Positions 35,338 through 45,669 are shown, numbered from the stretch's first letter. The stretch: DNA of 64,000 nt from an uncultured Lachnospiraceae bacterium (GCA_947652925.1 CANTEW010000007.1:1-64000), one strand, 5' to 3'. Numbers and translations: made by a program. The notes: a model not told the origin generated them from the letters alone.

Positions 35338-35655
35338 TCATATAAGATCCAACACCCATTCTAAGATAAATACCACCGCACAGGCCGCCGTGGATACCTG
35401 GAACAGGCTTTTGCCCCGGTATGCCAGAAAAGCCGCCGCTGCCAGCGCCGCCGCACCGGACCAGACTGAGTCAGTCGCCATGAGTATGGCCGGGAAGATC
35501 ATGACCGAGAGCGTCACATAAGGGACATAATAGAGAAACGACTTCACATATGTATTTCTGATCTCCTTTTTGATCAGGGTCAGCGGCAGCATGCGGATCA
35601 GATACGTCACACCCGCCATCACCAGGATATACAGATAGACTGGACGTCCCATCAT
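35338..35655 (-). CDS. azlD: Branched-chain amino-acid exporter small subunit AzlD
   Basis: 105 residues, four hydrophobic segments, with the N-terminal motif VYLYILVMAGVTYLIRMLPLT typical of AzlD. It works with AzlC to export branched-chain amino acids or analogues. The ATG overlaps the azlC stop by four bases (ATGA). Confidence 0.9.
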   Translation of the reverse strand: MMGRPVYLYILVMAGVTYLIRMLPLTLIKKEIRNTYVKSFLYYVPYVTLSVMIFPAILMATDSVWSGAAALAAAAFLAYRGKSLFQVSTAACAVVFILEWVLDLI

Positions 35656-36374
35656 CCTTTCCCTCCCTTCTGCTCTTCTCCCACCGGAAAAAAGAACGCC
35701 GCGGCTCCAGCGATCAGCACCGTCAGGAGGATGACCTTAAAACCAGAGGATATCCCACTCAGCACTGGCGCGATCGAAAACAGGAAACTGGCCGCCATAG
35801 AGACCGCCACCACGCCGGCCAGGATACGGCTGCCCCTGGCCGGCGGTATGACGATCGCCAGGAACATCCCGTACAGAGCCACACCCAGCGCACTCAAGAG
35901 CCGGGCCGGGAGCAGGTCGCCGGATACGGCCCCCAAGAGCGTCCCTAACGTCCAGCCCGGCACGGCCACACAGATCAGTCCATATGCATAAAACGGGCTC
36001 AAGACCCCCTCCCGGCAGGCCGACACGCCGAAGACTTCATCCGTCACACCATAGGAGATCAGAAACCGGTGAAAAAATGGCATGGCCCTGTCCAGCTTCT
36101 GGGAAAGGGAACAGGACATCAGACAATACCGCAGGTTGATGATAAACTGCACAGCCGCCATCTCCACAAAAGGCGCGCCGCTCTGGATCACCCCCAATGC
36201 GGCAAACTGACCCGCACTCGTCAGGTTCGTCAGGGACATGACCACCGCCGCCAATGTGGAGATCCCCGCCTTTTTCGCCATGATCCCGAATGTAAAGGAG
36301 ACAGCCAGGTACCCCAGCCCGATCGGTACTCCGTCTTTTAAGCCATATCGAAATTGCTGTATCTTATCGTCCAT
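35652..36374 (-). CDS. azlC: Branched-chain amino-acid exporter large subunit AzlC
   Basis: 240 residues, six to seven membrane segments; FRYGLKDGVPIGLGYLAVSF and the downstream FGIMAKKAG are the AzlC signature. The ATG at 36374 has AGGAGG four bases upstream (and a second GGAGG); the frame extends further upstream, but that part is leader. The leader contains a perfect 20-bp palindrome. Confidence 0.92.
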   Translation of the reverse strand: MDDKIQQFRYGLKDGVPIGLGYLAVSFTFGIMAKKAGISTLAAVVMSLTNLTSAGQFAALGVIQSGAPFVEMAAVQFIINLRYCLMSCSLSQKLDRAMPFFHRFLISYGVTDEVFGVSACREGVLSPFYAYGLICVAVPGWTLGTLLGAVSGDLLPARLLSALGVALYGMFLAIVIPPARGSRILAGVVAVSMAASFLFSIAPVLSGISSGFKVILLTVLIAGAAAFFFPVGEEQKGGKG

Positions 36375-36396
36375 AAAACCTCCTGATCCTCCTTTG

Positions 36397-36461
36397 CGTG
36401 TGTTTTCAAACACACGAGGACCTGCAGATTTCATTTTACTACGACAAAAAGAAAATAACAA
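36397..36461 (-). promoter_or_regulatory. azlCD promoter and leader palindrome
   Basis: Minus strand TTGTTA (36456-36461), 17-base spacer, TAAAAT (36433-36438). Between the predicted transcription start and the ribosome-binding site lies a perfect palindrome at 36397-36416 (CGTGTGTTT-GA-AAACACACG on the minus strand). It could be a repressor operator or an RNA hairpin next to the SD. Confidence 0.65.
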
Positions 36462-36464
36462 GCG

Positions 36465-37046
36465 TTAAAATATCTGCTGTTCCCGTCTGCATTCCTTTAA
36501 GAACATCTCATGGATCTTGCTGTCCTCATTTAACTCAGGATGAAAAGACATGGCATACTGCTTTCCATACCTCACTGCCACGATCCTCCCGTCAACCTCT
36601 GCCAGGACCTCCACATCTTTTCCCACCGTTTTGATATAAGGCGCACGTATGAAGACCATCGGCACCTGTCCCACATACTCCATCTCCCGGACTGTGCGAA
36701 AGCTGCCCAGCTGCCTGCCGTAGGCATTGCGCTCCACCGTCACAGGCAGTGTCCCAAGATACACATGGTCATCATTGGATATCTCCTTTGCCAGCAAGAT
36801 CAGTCCGGCGCAGGTGGCCAGCACGGGCAGGCCGCCCTCGATCCTGGATCTCAGATCGCCGAGCATATCCAGTTCCCGGAGGAGTTTTCCCTGTACGGTA
36901 CTCTCTCCTCCCGGCAGTACCAGGCCGTCAGATACCCGTTCCAGATCGCTCTTCTGGCGGATCTCCACACATTGCGCCCCAAGGCTCTCCAGCTTCTTTT
37001 GGTGTTCTATGAAAGCTCCCTGCACGGCCAGTATCCCGATCTTCAT
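36465..37046 (-). CDS. pdxT: PLP synthase glutaminase subunit PdxT
   Basis: 193 residues, class I glutaminase. GILAVQGAFIEHQKKLESLG opens the protein, LPGGEST is conserved, the catalytic Cys is in VLATCAGLILLA, and the His-x-Glu pair is in AMSFHPELNED. It feeds ammonia to PdxS. It begins two bases after the pdxS stop. Confidence 0.96.
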   Translation of the reverse strand: MKIGILAVQGAFIEHQKKLESLGAQCVEIRQKSDLERVSDGLVLPGGESTVQGKLLRELDMLGDLRSRIEGGLPVLATCAGLILLAKEISNDDHVYLGTLPVTVERNAYGRQLGSFRTVREMEYVGQVPMVFIRAPYIKTVGKDVEVLAEVDGRIVAVRYGKQYAMSFHPELNEDSKIHEMFLKECRREQQIF

Positions 37047-37047
37047 C

Positions 37048-37923
37048 TCATTTGCCCCTCTCCGCCATCAAGAGTTCTATCTCCTGCTCATTGATGCCGA
37101 CCATGGCTTCCCCAAGGTCCTCCGAGATCTCTGCCAGGACTTTACTGTCCTGGTAATTTGTCACCGCCTTCACGATCGCAGCCGCCCGTTTCTCCGGGTC
37201 GCCGGATCTGAAGATACCTGAGCCGACGAATACGCCCTCCGCGCCCAGCTGCATCATCATCGCCGCATCCGCAGGCGTGGCCACGCCCCCTGCTGCAAAA
37301 TTTACCACCGGGAGCCGTCCGTTCACATGTACATATTCGATCAGATCATAGGGGACCCTCATGTCCTTAGCCTCCTCGAACAACTCATCACTGCGCATGG
37401 AGACAACTTTCCCGATCTCACTGTTCATCCTGCGCATATGCCGCACCGCCTGGACCACGTCACCCGTTCCCGGCTCCCCTTTCGTCCTGATCATAGAAGC
37501 GCCTTCACTGATCCGTCTGAGCGCTTCCCCCAGATCTTTCGCCCCGCATACAAAAGGTACCTTAAACCGCCTCTTATCAATATGATACACATCGTCTGCC
37601 GGAGACAACACTTCGCTCTCGTCAATATAGTCGATCTCGATCGCCTCCAGGATCTGTGCCTCTACAAAATGCCCGATTCGGCACTTGGCCATCACCGGGA
37701 TCGAGACGGCTTCCTGGATCCCTTTAATCATTTTCGGATCGCTCATCCTGGACACGCCGCCCGCGGCCCGGATATCTGCCGGGATACGCTCCAGGGCCAT
37801 GACCGCGCAGGCCCCGGCTCCTTCCGCGATCTTCGCCTGCTCCGGAGTCGTCACATCCATGATCACACCGCCTTTTAACATCTGTGCGAGCTGCTTATTC
37901 AAGTCATATCTCTCTGCTGCCAT
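37048..37923 (-). CDS. pdxS: PLP synthase subunit PdxS
   Basis: 291 residues, (beta/alpha)8 barrel forming a dodecamer that makes PLP from ribose 5-phosphate, glyceraldehyde 3-phosphate and ammonia. Motifs: [19 protein letters not shown], the active-site Lys in [15 protein letters not shown], and [20 protein letters not shown]. The TTG at 37938 shown by the open frame is within the SD (GGAGGG), so ATG 37923 is used. Together with PdxT this is the DXP-independent route. Confidence 0.97.
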   Translation of the reverse strand: MAAERYDLNKQLAQMLKGGVIMDVTTPEQAKIAEGAGACAVMALERIPADIRAAGGVSRMSDPKMIKGIQEAVSIPVMAKCRIGHFVEAQILEAIEIDYIDESEVLSPADDVYHIDKRRFKVPFVCGAKDLGEALRRISEGASMIRTKGEPGTGDVVQAVRHMRRMNSEIGKVVSMRSDELFEEAKDMRVPYDLIEYVHVNGRLPVVNFAAGGVATPADAAMMMQLGAEGVFVGSGIFRSGDPEKRAAAIVKAVTNYQDSKVLAEISEDLGEAMVGINEQEIELLMAERGK

Positions 37924-38031
37924 TTCTGATCCCTCCAAATTTTATATGTCTGTATCATCTTTCGCTCATCTCATCAACATATCTCACTCATCCCGCCGGC
38001 ATTGTTTCAAGTCGACATGGGACGCATCCGG

Positions 38032-39525
38032 TCACTGTACGGATAAATTGGTATACCCCATCAGGCTTTCGTCCACAGCCCTGGCCGCTTCCCGGCCTTC
38101 CCGGATCGCCCAGACCACCAGGGACTGCCCCCGGTGCATATCCCCCGCCGTAAATACTTTCGGTACGGTCGTCTCATACTTCCCCGGCTCCGTGGCCACA
38201 TTGGTGCGCCCGTCAAGCTCCACCCGGAAGGCTTTTGCCACATAATCCTGACAGCCCAGGAAACCCGCCGCGATCAGTACCACGTCCGCATCCATCACCT
38301 GTTCCGTCCCTTTGACCGGTACCATATCCACACGTCCCGTATCCGTGTTTGTCTTTGGCTCCAGTTTTACAGTCCTGATCTGGCATAAGTCGCCATTTTT
38401 GTTTTTTACAAATTCTGTGACCGTTGTCTGGTAGACCCGCGGATCTTTGCCAAATACAGCGATGGCTTCCTCCTGGCCGTAATCTGTCTTGCATACCCGG
38501 GGCCACTGGGGCCAGGGATCATCCGCCGCCCTTGTATCCGGAGCCTTAGGCATCATCTCGATCTGTACCACGCTCTTTGCTCCCAGGCGTATAGCCGTCC
38601 CTGTGCAATCGTTCCCCGTGTCGCCGCCGCCGATGACCACCACATTCTTTCCTTTGACCGGGATAAATTTCTGATCCTTAAGCCCGGAGTCCAGCAGGCT
38701 CTTTGTGACGGACTTCAGGAAATCCACCGCAAAGCAGATCCCTTTGGCATCCCTTCCCGGCAGTTTCAGGTCCCGGGGGGTGGAGGCGCCGCAGGCCAGG
38801 ATCACCCGGTCATATTCTTTTAACAGGGCGGCGGCTTTATGGGTCTTTCCCACATCCGCACCGGTGACGAACCGGACGCCCTCTTCCTCCATGACCTGTA
38901 TCTTCCTGTCGACGACCTGTTTTTCCAGCTTCATATTCGGTATCCCGTAGCGGAGCAGTCCTCCGATCCGGTCGTCCCGCTCAAACACGGTCACTTCATG
39001 GCCCCGTTTGTTGAGCTGGTCTGCCGCCGCCAGCCCGGAAGGGCCGCTGCCCACAATAGCCACCTTCTTCCCGGTGCGCACTCTGGGCGGATGAGCCGCC
39101 GCATATCCCCGCTCATAGGCAGTCTCGATGACTGCATATTCATTCTCCTTTGTAGACACCGGATCCCCGTTCAGGTTGCAGACGCAGGCCGCCTCGCAGA
39201 GCGCCGGGCAGACCCGGGAAGTAAACTCTGGGAAATTATTCGTCTTCTTCAGACGCTGGTACGCCTGCTCCCAATTTCCATGGTAGACGGCATCGTTCCA
39301 TTCCGGCACCAGATTGTGCAGGGGACAGCCGGAAGCCATGCCTCCGATCATCATCCCTGACTGGCAGAAAGGAACGCCGCAGGACATACACCTGGCGCCC
39401 TGGCGCTTTTGCTCTTCCAGAGGGAGATGTGTGTGGAACTCCTGAAAATGCCCGATCCTTGTCTTCGGCTCTTCTTCTGTGCTGACTTCCCGTCCATACT
39501 CTAAAAATCCCGTTGGCTTTCCCAC
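38032..39525 (-). CDS. gltD: Glutamate synthase small (beta) subunit
   Basis: 497 residues. Two N-terminal Fe-S Cys clusters (ARCMSCGVPFCQSG; CPALCEAACVCNLNGDPV), the FAD site GSGPSGLAAADQLNKRGH, and the NADPH site VIGGGDTGNDCTGTAIRLG. It transfers electrons from NADPH to the large subunit. It starts with GTG, eight bases after AGGAGG, four bases beyond the gltB stop. Confidence 0.96.
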   Translation of the reverse strand: MGKPTGFLEYGREVSTEEEPKTRIGHFQEFHTHLPLEEQKRQGARCMSCGVPFCQSGMMIGGMASGCPLHNLVPEWNDAVYHGNWEQAYQRLKKTNNFPEFTSRVCPALCEAACVCNLNGDPVSTKENEYAVIETAYERGYAAAHPPRVRTGKKVAIVGSGPSGLAAADQLNKRGHEVTVFERDDRIGGLLRYGIPNMKLEKQVVDRKIQVMEEEGVRFVTGADVGKTHKAAALLKEYDRVILACGASTPRDLKLPGRDAKGICFAVDFLKSVTKSLLDSGLKDQKFIPVKGKNVVVIGGGDTGNDCTGTAIRLGAKSVVQIEMMPKAPDTRAADDPWPQWPRVCKTDYGQEEAIAVFGKDPRVYQTTVTEFVKNKNGDLCQIRTVKLEPKTNTDTGRVDMVPVKGTEQVMDADVVLIAAGFLGCQDYVAKAFRVELDGRTNVATEPGKYETTVPKVFTAGDMHRGQSLVVWAIREGREAARAVDESLMGYTNLSVQ

Positions 39526-39528
39526 TTT

Positions 39529-42500
39529 TTATCCCTCCTCATCCTGTTTATTTGCATAAAACGCTTCGATCTGTGCCTGCTGGGAACTCAGGCCCTTTTC
39601 TTCCATTTTCACGATGGCCGACAGCATCCGGTCATAATCATCCGGGATGATCTTCTTGAACTTAGGCAGATATCCCTCGAAACTGTCCAGCACCTGTTTT
39701 CCTTTTACAGAATCAGTACAGGCCACATGATCCTGGATCATAGTCTTTAACTCCTGCACATCGTATTTGGACGTTACTTTCTCGATGGAGACCATGGCTT
39801 TATTGGTCTTCGTATACAGGTCGTTATCCTCATCCAGCACATAAGCGATCCCGCCGCTCATGCCTGCGGCAAAGTTCTTACCCACATTTCCCAAGATCAC
39901 CACACGTCCCCCGGTCATATATTCGCACCCGTGGTCGCCCACGCCTTCCACCACCGACACCGCGCCGGAATTGCGCACGCAGAACCGCTCGCCAGCCACA
40001 CCATTTATATAGGCTTTCCCACTGGTGGCTCCATAGAGGGCCACATTTCCCACGATGATATTCTCATCCTGGCGAAAGCGGCTCCCTTTGGGCGGATAGA
40101 CCACCAGTTTGCCGCCGGACAGACCTTTTCCGAAATAGTCGTTGCTGTCGCCCTCCAGTTCCAGGGTGAGCCCCCTGGGGATGAACGCCCCGAAACTCTG
40201 CCCGCCTGCTCCACGGCATTTGACAGTGAATGTATCTTCCTCCAGGGTGTCCCCGTAACGCTTGGTGATCTCCGCGCCGAACATAGTACCAAATGTCCTG
40301 TCTGTGTTGCCCACGTCCAGCTCTGTGCTGCGCTTCTGGCCGTTTTCCAGAGCATCCTTGAATCTTTTCATCAGGACCGTACGGTCCGTTTTCTTATCCA
40401 GCTCAAGATCGTATACCTGTTTCGGGTCAAAGACCACTTTCTGTTTAGTGGCCGCATAAGGATTGGAAAGGATGTTGGAAAGATCCACTTTCTTCGCTTT
40501 TTGCGCCTGGATATCTGTCCTGGCGCCCAGAAGATCCGTCCGGCCCACCAGCTCATCCACCGTGCGCACACCCAATCTGGCCATATACTCCCGCAGTTCT
40601 TCTGCGATGAACCGCATGAAATTCACCACATACTCCGGTCTCCCCCGGAAACGTTTCCGCAGTTCAGGGTTCTGGGTGGCTACGCCCACCGGACATGTAT
40701 CCAGGTTACAGACACGCATCATCACACATCCCATGGTGATCAGCGGCGCTGTAGCAAAACCAAATTCTTCCGCTCCCAGCATAGCGGCTATGGCCACATG
40801 CTTCCCGGTCATCAATTTCCCGTCTGTCTCAATGCGCACTTTATTGCGCAGGCCGTTCATGATCAGGGTCTGGTGCGTCTCGGAGAGCCCCAGTTCCCAG
40901 GGGAGCCCTGCATTATAGATGGAACTGCCCGGCGCGGCCCCGGTCCCGCCGTCATACCCTGAGATCAAGATCACCTGCGCCCCGGCCTTCGCCACACCTG
41001 CGGCCACAGTGCCCACACCAGCCTCCGCCACAAGCTTCACCGAGATCACCGCATCGGGATTGGCGTTCTTCAGGTCATAGATCAGCTGCGCTAAGTCCTC
41101 GATGGAATAGATATCGTGATGGGGCGGCGGTGAGATCAGGCTGACGCCCGGGGTGGAATGCCTGGTGGTGGCGATCCACGGGTATACTTTCCCCCCCGGC
41201 AGATGGCCGCCTTCCCCCGGTTTTGCCCCCTGGGCCATCTTGATCTGGATCTCCCGGGCGCTGACCAGATACCGGGAAGTGACGCCAAAACGTCCGGAAG
41301 CTACTTGTTTGATCGCGGAACAGCGGTTTTCTCCATCCGGTCCCGGTGAGAGCCTGTCCAGACTCTCGCCGCCCTCGCCTGTATTGGACTTTCCATGGAT
41401 GCGGTTCATAGCGATCGCCAGAGTCTCATGGGCCTCCTGGGATATGGATCCATAGGACATGGCCCCTGTCTTAAATCTTTTCACGATCTGGTCCACACTC
41501 TCCACTTCCTCCAGCGGAACGCCCTTTTCAGGATATCGCAGCTCCATCAGATCACGCAGGAGGCACTGATCCTCCTCCGCCTCCAGAAGCTTTGTGTACT
41601 CTTTGAACATGGCATAATCACCCTGTTTTGTAGACTCCTGGAGGAGATGGATGGTCCGTGGGTCATACAGATGCCGTTCCCCGCCGCTGCGCATCTTATG
41701 ACGGCCCCTGCTGTCCAGGGACAAGTCTGTCTCCAGACCCAGCGGGTCAAACGCCGCCGAGTGGAGCTGATCCGCTTCTCTCTCGATATCCTCCAGAGTG
41801 ATGCCGCCTATCCTGCTGACCGTATTTGTAAAATATCTGTCCACCACTCCTTTGGCGATCCCTACCGCCTCGAAGATCTGGGAACCACTGTATGACTGGA
41901 TCGTGGAGATGCCCATCTTGGACGCGATCTTCACGATACCATGGAGGATCGCATTGTTATAATCATCCACCGCCGCATAAGGATCTTTGTCCAGGATACC
42001 CGTATCGATCAGCTCATGGATCGTATCCTGGGCCAGATATGGATTCACCGCGCAGGCACCGTAACCCAGCAGGGTGGCAAAATGATGCACTTCCCGGGGC
42101 TCTCCGGATTCCAGTATGATGGCAAGGGACGTCCTCTTCTTCGTCTTCACCAGATGCTGATGTACCGCCGACACGGCCAGCAGAGAGGGGATCGCCACAT
42201 GGTTCTCATCCACACCCCTGTCGGACAGGATCAATACCTTCGCCCCGTTCCTGTGCGCCCGGTCCACCTCCACAAACAGACGGTCGATGGCTTTTTCTAG
42301 ACTGGTGTTCTTATAAAATAGTATGGGGATCGTCTCCACCTTGAATTCTCTGCGTTTCATAGCCTTGATCTTCAGAAGGTCCGTGTTGGTGAGGATGGGA
42401 TTTTCCACCTTCAGGACCGTACAGTTCTCTGGCCGTTCCTCCAGGAGGTTCCCGTCTTCTCCCACATAGACCGTCGTAGACGTGACGATCTCCTCCCGGA

Positions 42501-44064
42501 TCGCATCCAGGGGCGGGTTCGTCACCTGGGCAAACTGTTGTTTAAAATAGTGGAACAGGGGTTCATGGCCCTCTGACAATACCGGGATGGGCGTATCCGC
42601 TCCCATGGCTGAGATGCCTTCACCGCCTGTCTCCGCCATATGCAGGATAGACGTCCGGCATTCCTCATACGTATAACCAAAGGACTTCTGCAGCCTGGCC
42701 CGCTCTTCTGGCGTATAGGAAGGCACTCTCTTATTGGGGATCCTCAACTCTCTTAACGTTACGAGACGGCTGTCCAGCCATTCTCCGTAAGGCTGTTTCC
42801 CGGCATAATATTCTTTCACTTCATCATCAGAGATCATCTTGCCCCGGACTGTATCCACCAGGAGCATCTTCCCGGGATGCAGCCGCTCTTTCTCCACGAT
42901 CTTCGCCGGATCGATGTCCAGGACGCCCACCTCCGAGGACAAGATCACATAGCCGTCTGAAGTCACATAATACCGGGATGGCCGAAGCCCGTTCCGGTCC
43001 AGTACAGCTCCCATGATATCTCCGTCGCTGAACAGGATGGAAGCCGGACCGTCCCACGGCTCCATCATAGTGGCATAATACTGGTAAAAATCCCGTTTTT
43101 TCTGGCTCATGGTCTTATTATTGGCCCACGGCTCCGGTATGGTGATCATCACCGCCAGAGGGAGGGGCATACCGCTCATGACCAAAAACTCCAGCGTATT
43201 ATCCAGCATCGCAGAATCGGAACCCGTCGCGTTCACCACCGGGAGTACCTTATATAACTCATCCCCAAGCGCGCCATTGTCCATCGTCTCCTCCCGGGCC
43301 AGCATCTTATCCCCGTTGCCCCGGATCGTGTTGATCTCTCCGTTGTGTACAATGAACCGGTTGGGATGCGCCCGCTCCCAGCTGGGGTTTGTGTTCGTGC
43401 TGAAACGGGAATGGACCATGGCGATGGCAGACTCATAGTCCTCGCTCTGCAGATCCTTATAAAATGTCCTGAGCTGCCCCACCAGGAACATCCCCTTATA
43501 AGCGATCGTCCTGCTGGACAGAGAAGATACATATGTATCATCATTACTCTGCTCAAAGATACGGCGGACGATATACAGTCTCCTGTCAAAATCCAGTCCT
43601 CTCTCCAGTGTCCTGGGCCGTTTGATAAATCCCTGCATGATACAGGGCATACAGGCCACCGCCCTGTGTCCTAACACGCCGGGAGCCGTCGGCACTTCTC
43701 TCCATCCCAGGAATGTGAGACCTTCTTTTTCCACGATCACCTCGAACATCTTCTTCGCCTGGTTGCGCTTTAACTCATCCTGGGGAAAGAAAAACATCCC
43801 CACGCCGTAATCCCTCTCTCCACCTAAAAAAATGCCGAGGGACTGACAGGTCTTCGAAAAAAACTTGTGTGAGATCTGCAGTAGGATCCCAACACCGTCT
43901 CCTGTCTTTCCTTCGGCATCTTTGCCCGCCCTATGTTCCAGATTTTCAACGATCTTCAATGCATTGACCACCGTCCCATGGGTCTTTCTCCCTTTTATAT
44001 CCACTACTGCCCCGATCCCACAGTTATCATGCTCAAACCGGGCGTCGTATAACGTTTTCTCCAT
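39529..44064 (-). CDS. gltB: Glutamate synthase large (alpha) subunit
   Basis: 1511 residues, normal length. Class II amidotransferase domain with the nucleophile Cys15 exposed after removal of a 14-residue propeptide (EHDNCGIGAV). Central domain, then the FMN-binding synthase domain (SVKLVAEAGVGTVAAGVAKA, SGYDGGTGAAPGSS) with the 3Fe-4S Cys in VMMRVCNLDTCPVGVATQ, and the C-terminal beta-helix domain (GGRVVILGNVGKNFAAGMSG). With GltD it makes two glutamates from glutamine and 2-oxoglutarate and supplies the arginine and other pathways in the window. Confidence 0.97.
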   Translation of the reverse strand: MEKTLYDARFEHDNCGIGAVVDIKGRKTHGTVVNALKIVENLEHRAGKDAEGKTGDGVGILLQISHKFFSKTCQSLGIFLGGERDYGVGMFFFPQDELKRNQAKKMFEVIVEKEGLTFLGWREVPTAPGVLGHRAVACMPCIMQGFIKRPRTLERGLDFDRRLYIVRRIFEQSNDDTYVSSLSSRTIAYKGMFLVGQLRTFYKDLQSEDYESAIAMVHSRFSTNTNPSWERAHPNRFIVHNGEINTIRGNGDKMLAREETMDNGALGDELYKVLPVVNATGSDSAMLDNTLEFLVMSGMPLPLAVMITIPEPWANNKTMSQKKRDFYQYYATMMEPWDGPASILFSDGDIMGAVLDRNGLRPSRYYVTSDGYVILSSEVGVLDIDPAKIVEKERLHPGKMLLVDTVRGKMISDDEVKEYYAGKQPYGEWLDSRLVTLRELRIPNKRVPSYTPEERARLQKSFGYTYEECRTSILHMAETGGEGISAMGADTPIPVLSEGHEPLFHYFKQQFAQVTNPPLDAIREEIVTSTTVYVGEDGNLLEERPENCTVLKVENPILTNTDLLKIKAMKRREFKVETIPILFYKNTSLEKAIDRLFVEVDRAHRNGAKVLILSDRGVDENHVAIPSLLAVSAVHQHLVKTKKRTSLAIILESGEPREVHHFATLLGYGACAVNPYLAQDTIHELIDTGILDKDPYAAVDDYNNAILHGIVKIASKMGISTIQSYSGSQIFEAVGIAKGVVDRYFTNTVSRIGGITLEDIEREADQLHSAAFDPLGLETDLSLDSRGRHKMRSGGERHLYDPRTIHLLQESTKQGDYAMFKEYTKLLEAEEDQCLLRDLMELRYPEKGVPLEEVESVDQIVKRFKTGAMSYGSISQEAHETLAIAMNRIHGKSNTGEGGESLDRLSPGPDGENRCSAIKQVASGRFGVTSRYLVSAREIQIKMAQGAKPGEGGHLPGGKVYPWIATTRHSTPGVSLISPPPHHDIYSIEDLAQLIYDLKNANPDAVISVKLVAEAGVGTVAAGVAKAGAQVILISGYDGGTGAAPGSSIYNAGLPWELGLSETHQTLIMNGLRNKVRIETDGKLMTGKHVAIAAMLGAEEFGFATAPLITMGCVMMRVCNLDTCPVGVATQNPELRKRFRGRPEYVVNFMRFIAEELREYMARLGVRTVDELVGRTDLLGARTDIQAQKAKKVDLSNILSNPYAATKQKVVFDPKQVYDLELDKKTDRTVLMKRFKDALENGQKRSTELDVGNTDRTFGTMFGAEITKRYGDTLEEDTFTVKCRGAGGQSFGAFIPRGLTLELEGDSNDYFGKGLSGGKLVVYPPKGSRFRQDENIIVGNVALYGATSGKAYINGVAGERFCVRNSGAVSVVEGVGDHGCEYMTGGRVVILGNVGKNFAAGMSGGIAYVLDEDNDLYTKTNKAMVSIEKVTSKYDVQELKTMIQDHVACTDSVKGKQVLDSFEGYLPKFKKIIPDDYDRMLSAIVKMEEKGLSSQQAQIEAFYANKQDEEG

Positions 44065-44106
44065 CCAAAACCCATCCTTTCTCTCTTGCTCTCAAACATT
44101 ATAGAT

Positions 44107-44135
44107 ACTATAAACCATTTTTCCTCTGTTGTAAA
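44107..44135 (-). promoter_or_regulatory. Probable sigma-A promoter of gltBD
   Basis: Minus strand TTTACA, 17-base spacer, TATAGT, about 43 bases before the gltB start. No T-box or glutamine riboswitch was recognised in the short leader. Confidence 0.6.
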
Positions 44136-44161
44136 CATCATTTTTTCAAAAGACCGTCAGA

Positions 44162-44215
44162 TGATCACGAGACACACAGCCATGGATCCGGCCAATGGAT
44201 ATGTGCCTCTGATCA
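44162..44215 (-). terminator. Possible terminator after the CPBP gene
   Basis: TGATCA-GAGGCACA can pair with TGTGTCTCGTGATCA (one bulge), followed after some bases by GGTCTTTTG. A long loop and distant T-run make this weak. Confidence 0.3.
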
Positions 44216-44221
44216 CGATGA

Positions 44222-44989
44222 TCACGATCTTTTACAAAAAGCAACGATGGAAAATACCACGATCACCACCTCTACCCCCATGACCAGGAGCAGGACGTAT
44301 CCCAGCTCCGGCGTCGCCCCGCCGGAGGCCAGCTGGGTGAGGGCCACGGACCAGCAATTCGCCCCTATATGGAGCAAGACGGGCGCCCACAGACTCTCCA
44401 ATCGGTAATAACAATAGGCAAAACAAGCCCCTAAGATCCCCGCATACAGAAACTGCAGCACATTTCCATGGTAGATCCCAAAGAAAAAAGCAGAAAGCCC
44501 GATCGCCCAGCCCACACGCATATCATCCAGAAGACGGCGGAAGACCAGCCCCCGGAAGATCAGTTCCTCGGCTATAGGCGCTACAAGTCCCACCCAGAAC
44601 AACATGGACAGCACATCCTGATCCGAAAAGACCCTCTCAGATAATTCACCATATCCCGGAAACAGACGCGCGATCTGCAGGATGGACAACAGCATGTTCG
44701 CCAGATGGCAGACAGACATGCCTAAGAGCAGCATCCACACCACTTCTCCCGGACCCAGCCGCCTCCCGAACCTGCCGCGCCGGTAAAAGCCCCCCTGCTT
44801 TTCATCCGATCTCATCAGCCATACGGCTATGGGCACTGTCAAAAGTCCTGTGACACCTGTAGCCGCCAGGCTATACCTGCTCACCTGGCCCAGCCCTCTG
44901 CCTGTCAGCATCAGGAACAATATCAGCGCCTGGCTCACCACAGCCCCGATCACAAAATGGATCCCTACCGGGTAAAGCACCCTCCACAC
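44222..44989 (-). CDS. CPBP-family intramembrane metalloprotease
   Basis: 255 residues, about seven hydrophobic segments. The three CPBP motifs are present: EELIFRGLVFRRLL (Glu-Glu and Arg), FFFGIYHGNVLQF (His), and LLHIGANCWSV (His/Asn). These form the zinc active site of Rce1-type proteases. Substrate unknown; in Firmicutes such proteins often act in bacteriocin self-immunity or prenyl-protein processing. The GTG start at 44989 follows 32 bases after the HAD stop. Last gene of the kinase operon. Confidence 0.85.
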   Translation of the reverse strand: MWRVLYPVGIHFVIGAVVSQALILFLMLTGRGLGQVSRYSLAATGVTGLLTVPIAVWLMRSDEKQGGFYRRGRFGRRLGPGEVVWMLLLGMSVCHLANMLLSILQIARLFPGYGELSERVFSDQDVLSMLFWVGLVAPIAEELIFRGLVFRRLLDDMRVGWAIGLSAFFFGIYHGNVLQFLYAGILGACFAYCYYRLESLWAPVLLHIGANCWSVALTQLASGGATPELGYVLLLVMGVEVVIVVFSIVAFCKRS

Positions 44990-45021
44990 TTTGCGGAGCC
45001 AGCCCCGCCGCGGCAGAGGGT

Positions 45022-45669
45022 TTACAGAAAAAAACGCCGCAGCCCTTCGATCGTCGGCGCGATCATCACCGGACCTGCCTGCTCCAGTTCCTGGGTACTC
45101 CCATATCCGTAAGACACCGCCACACAGTCAATGCCAGCCTCCCTGGCTCCCAGGACATCATGCCTGCGGTCGCCCACCATCACGACCTGCTCCCTCTGCT
45201 CCTCCATGCACAGCTTTCTCAGAGCCTCCTGGATCACCTCTCCTTTACTGGTCCGGGAACCGTCCATCTGGCTGCCTTCCACCACGGTAAAATAAGACAA
45301 GAGATGAAAATGCTCCAGTATCTGCCTTACATACACGATCGGTTTGGAAGAAGCCACACCCAGGATATAGCCCCGCTCCTTTAATTCCTTCAAAAGCTCC
45401 CCTATCCCCTGGTATGGATGATTCTCATAGATACCCTGCTGGGCATACCTGTCCCGATAATGCCCCACCGCCTGCCAGGCTGCCGCCTCATCCAGCCCAT
45501 AAGCCTCTATGAACTGCTCCAGCAGGGGCGGACCGATAAAGGCCTCCAGTTTATACAGATCCGGTTCCTCTATCCCAAGCTTGTGCAGCGCATATTGGAC
45601 ACTCTTCGTGATCCCCTCTGCCGAAGCCGTCAGCGTCCCATCAAGATCAAACAAAATAGCACGGTACAT
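45022..45669 (-). CDS. HAD-family hydrolase, phosphoglycolate phosphatase-like
   Basis: 215 residues. Motif I FDLDGTLTAS, motif II VASSKP, motif III/IV VMVGDRRHDVLGAREAG, and an alpha-helical C1 cap. This matches the Gph/PpaX/YjjG-type group; the real substrate could be pyrophosphate, phosphoglycolate or a nucleotide. AGGAGAGGAG precedes the ATG at 45669, eight codons into the open frame. Confidence 0.88.
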   Translation of the reverse strand: MYRAILFDLDGTLTASAEGITKSVQYALHKLGIEEPDLYKLEAFIGPPLLEQFIEAYGLDEAAAWQAVGHYRDRYAQQGIYENHPYQGIGELLKELKERGYILGVASSKPIVYVRQILEHFHLLSYFTVVEGSQMDGSRTSKGEVIQEALRKLCMEEQREQVVMVGDRRHDVLGAREAGIDCVAVSYGYGSTQELEQAGPVMIAPTIEGLRRFFL

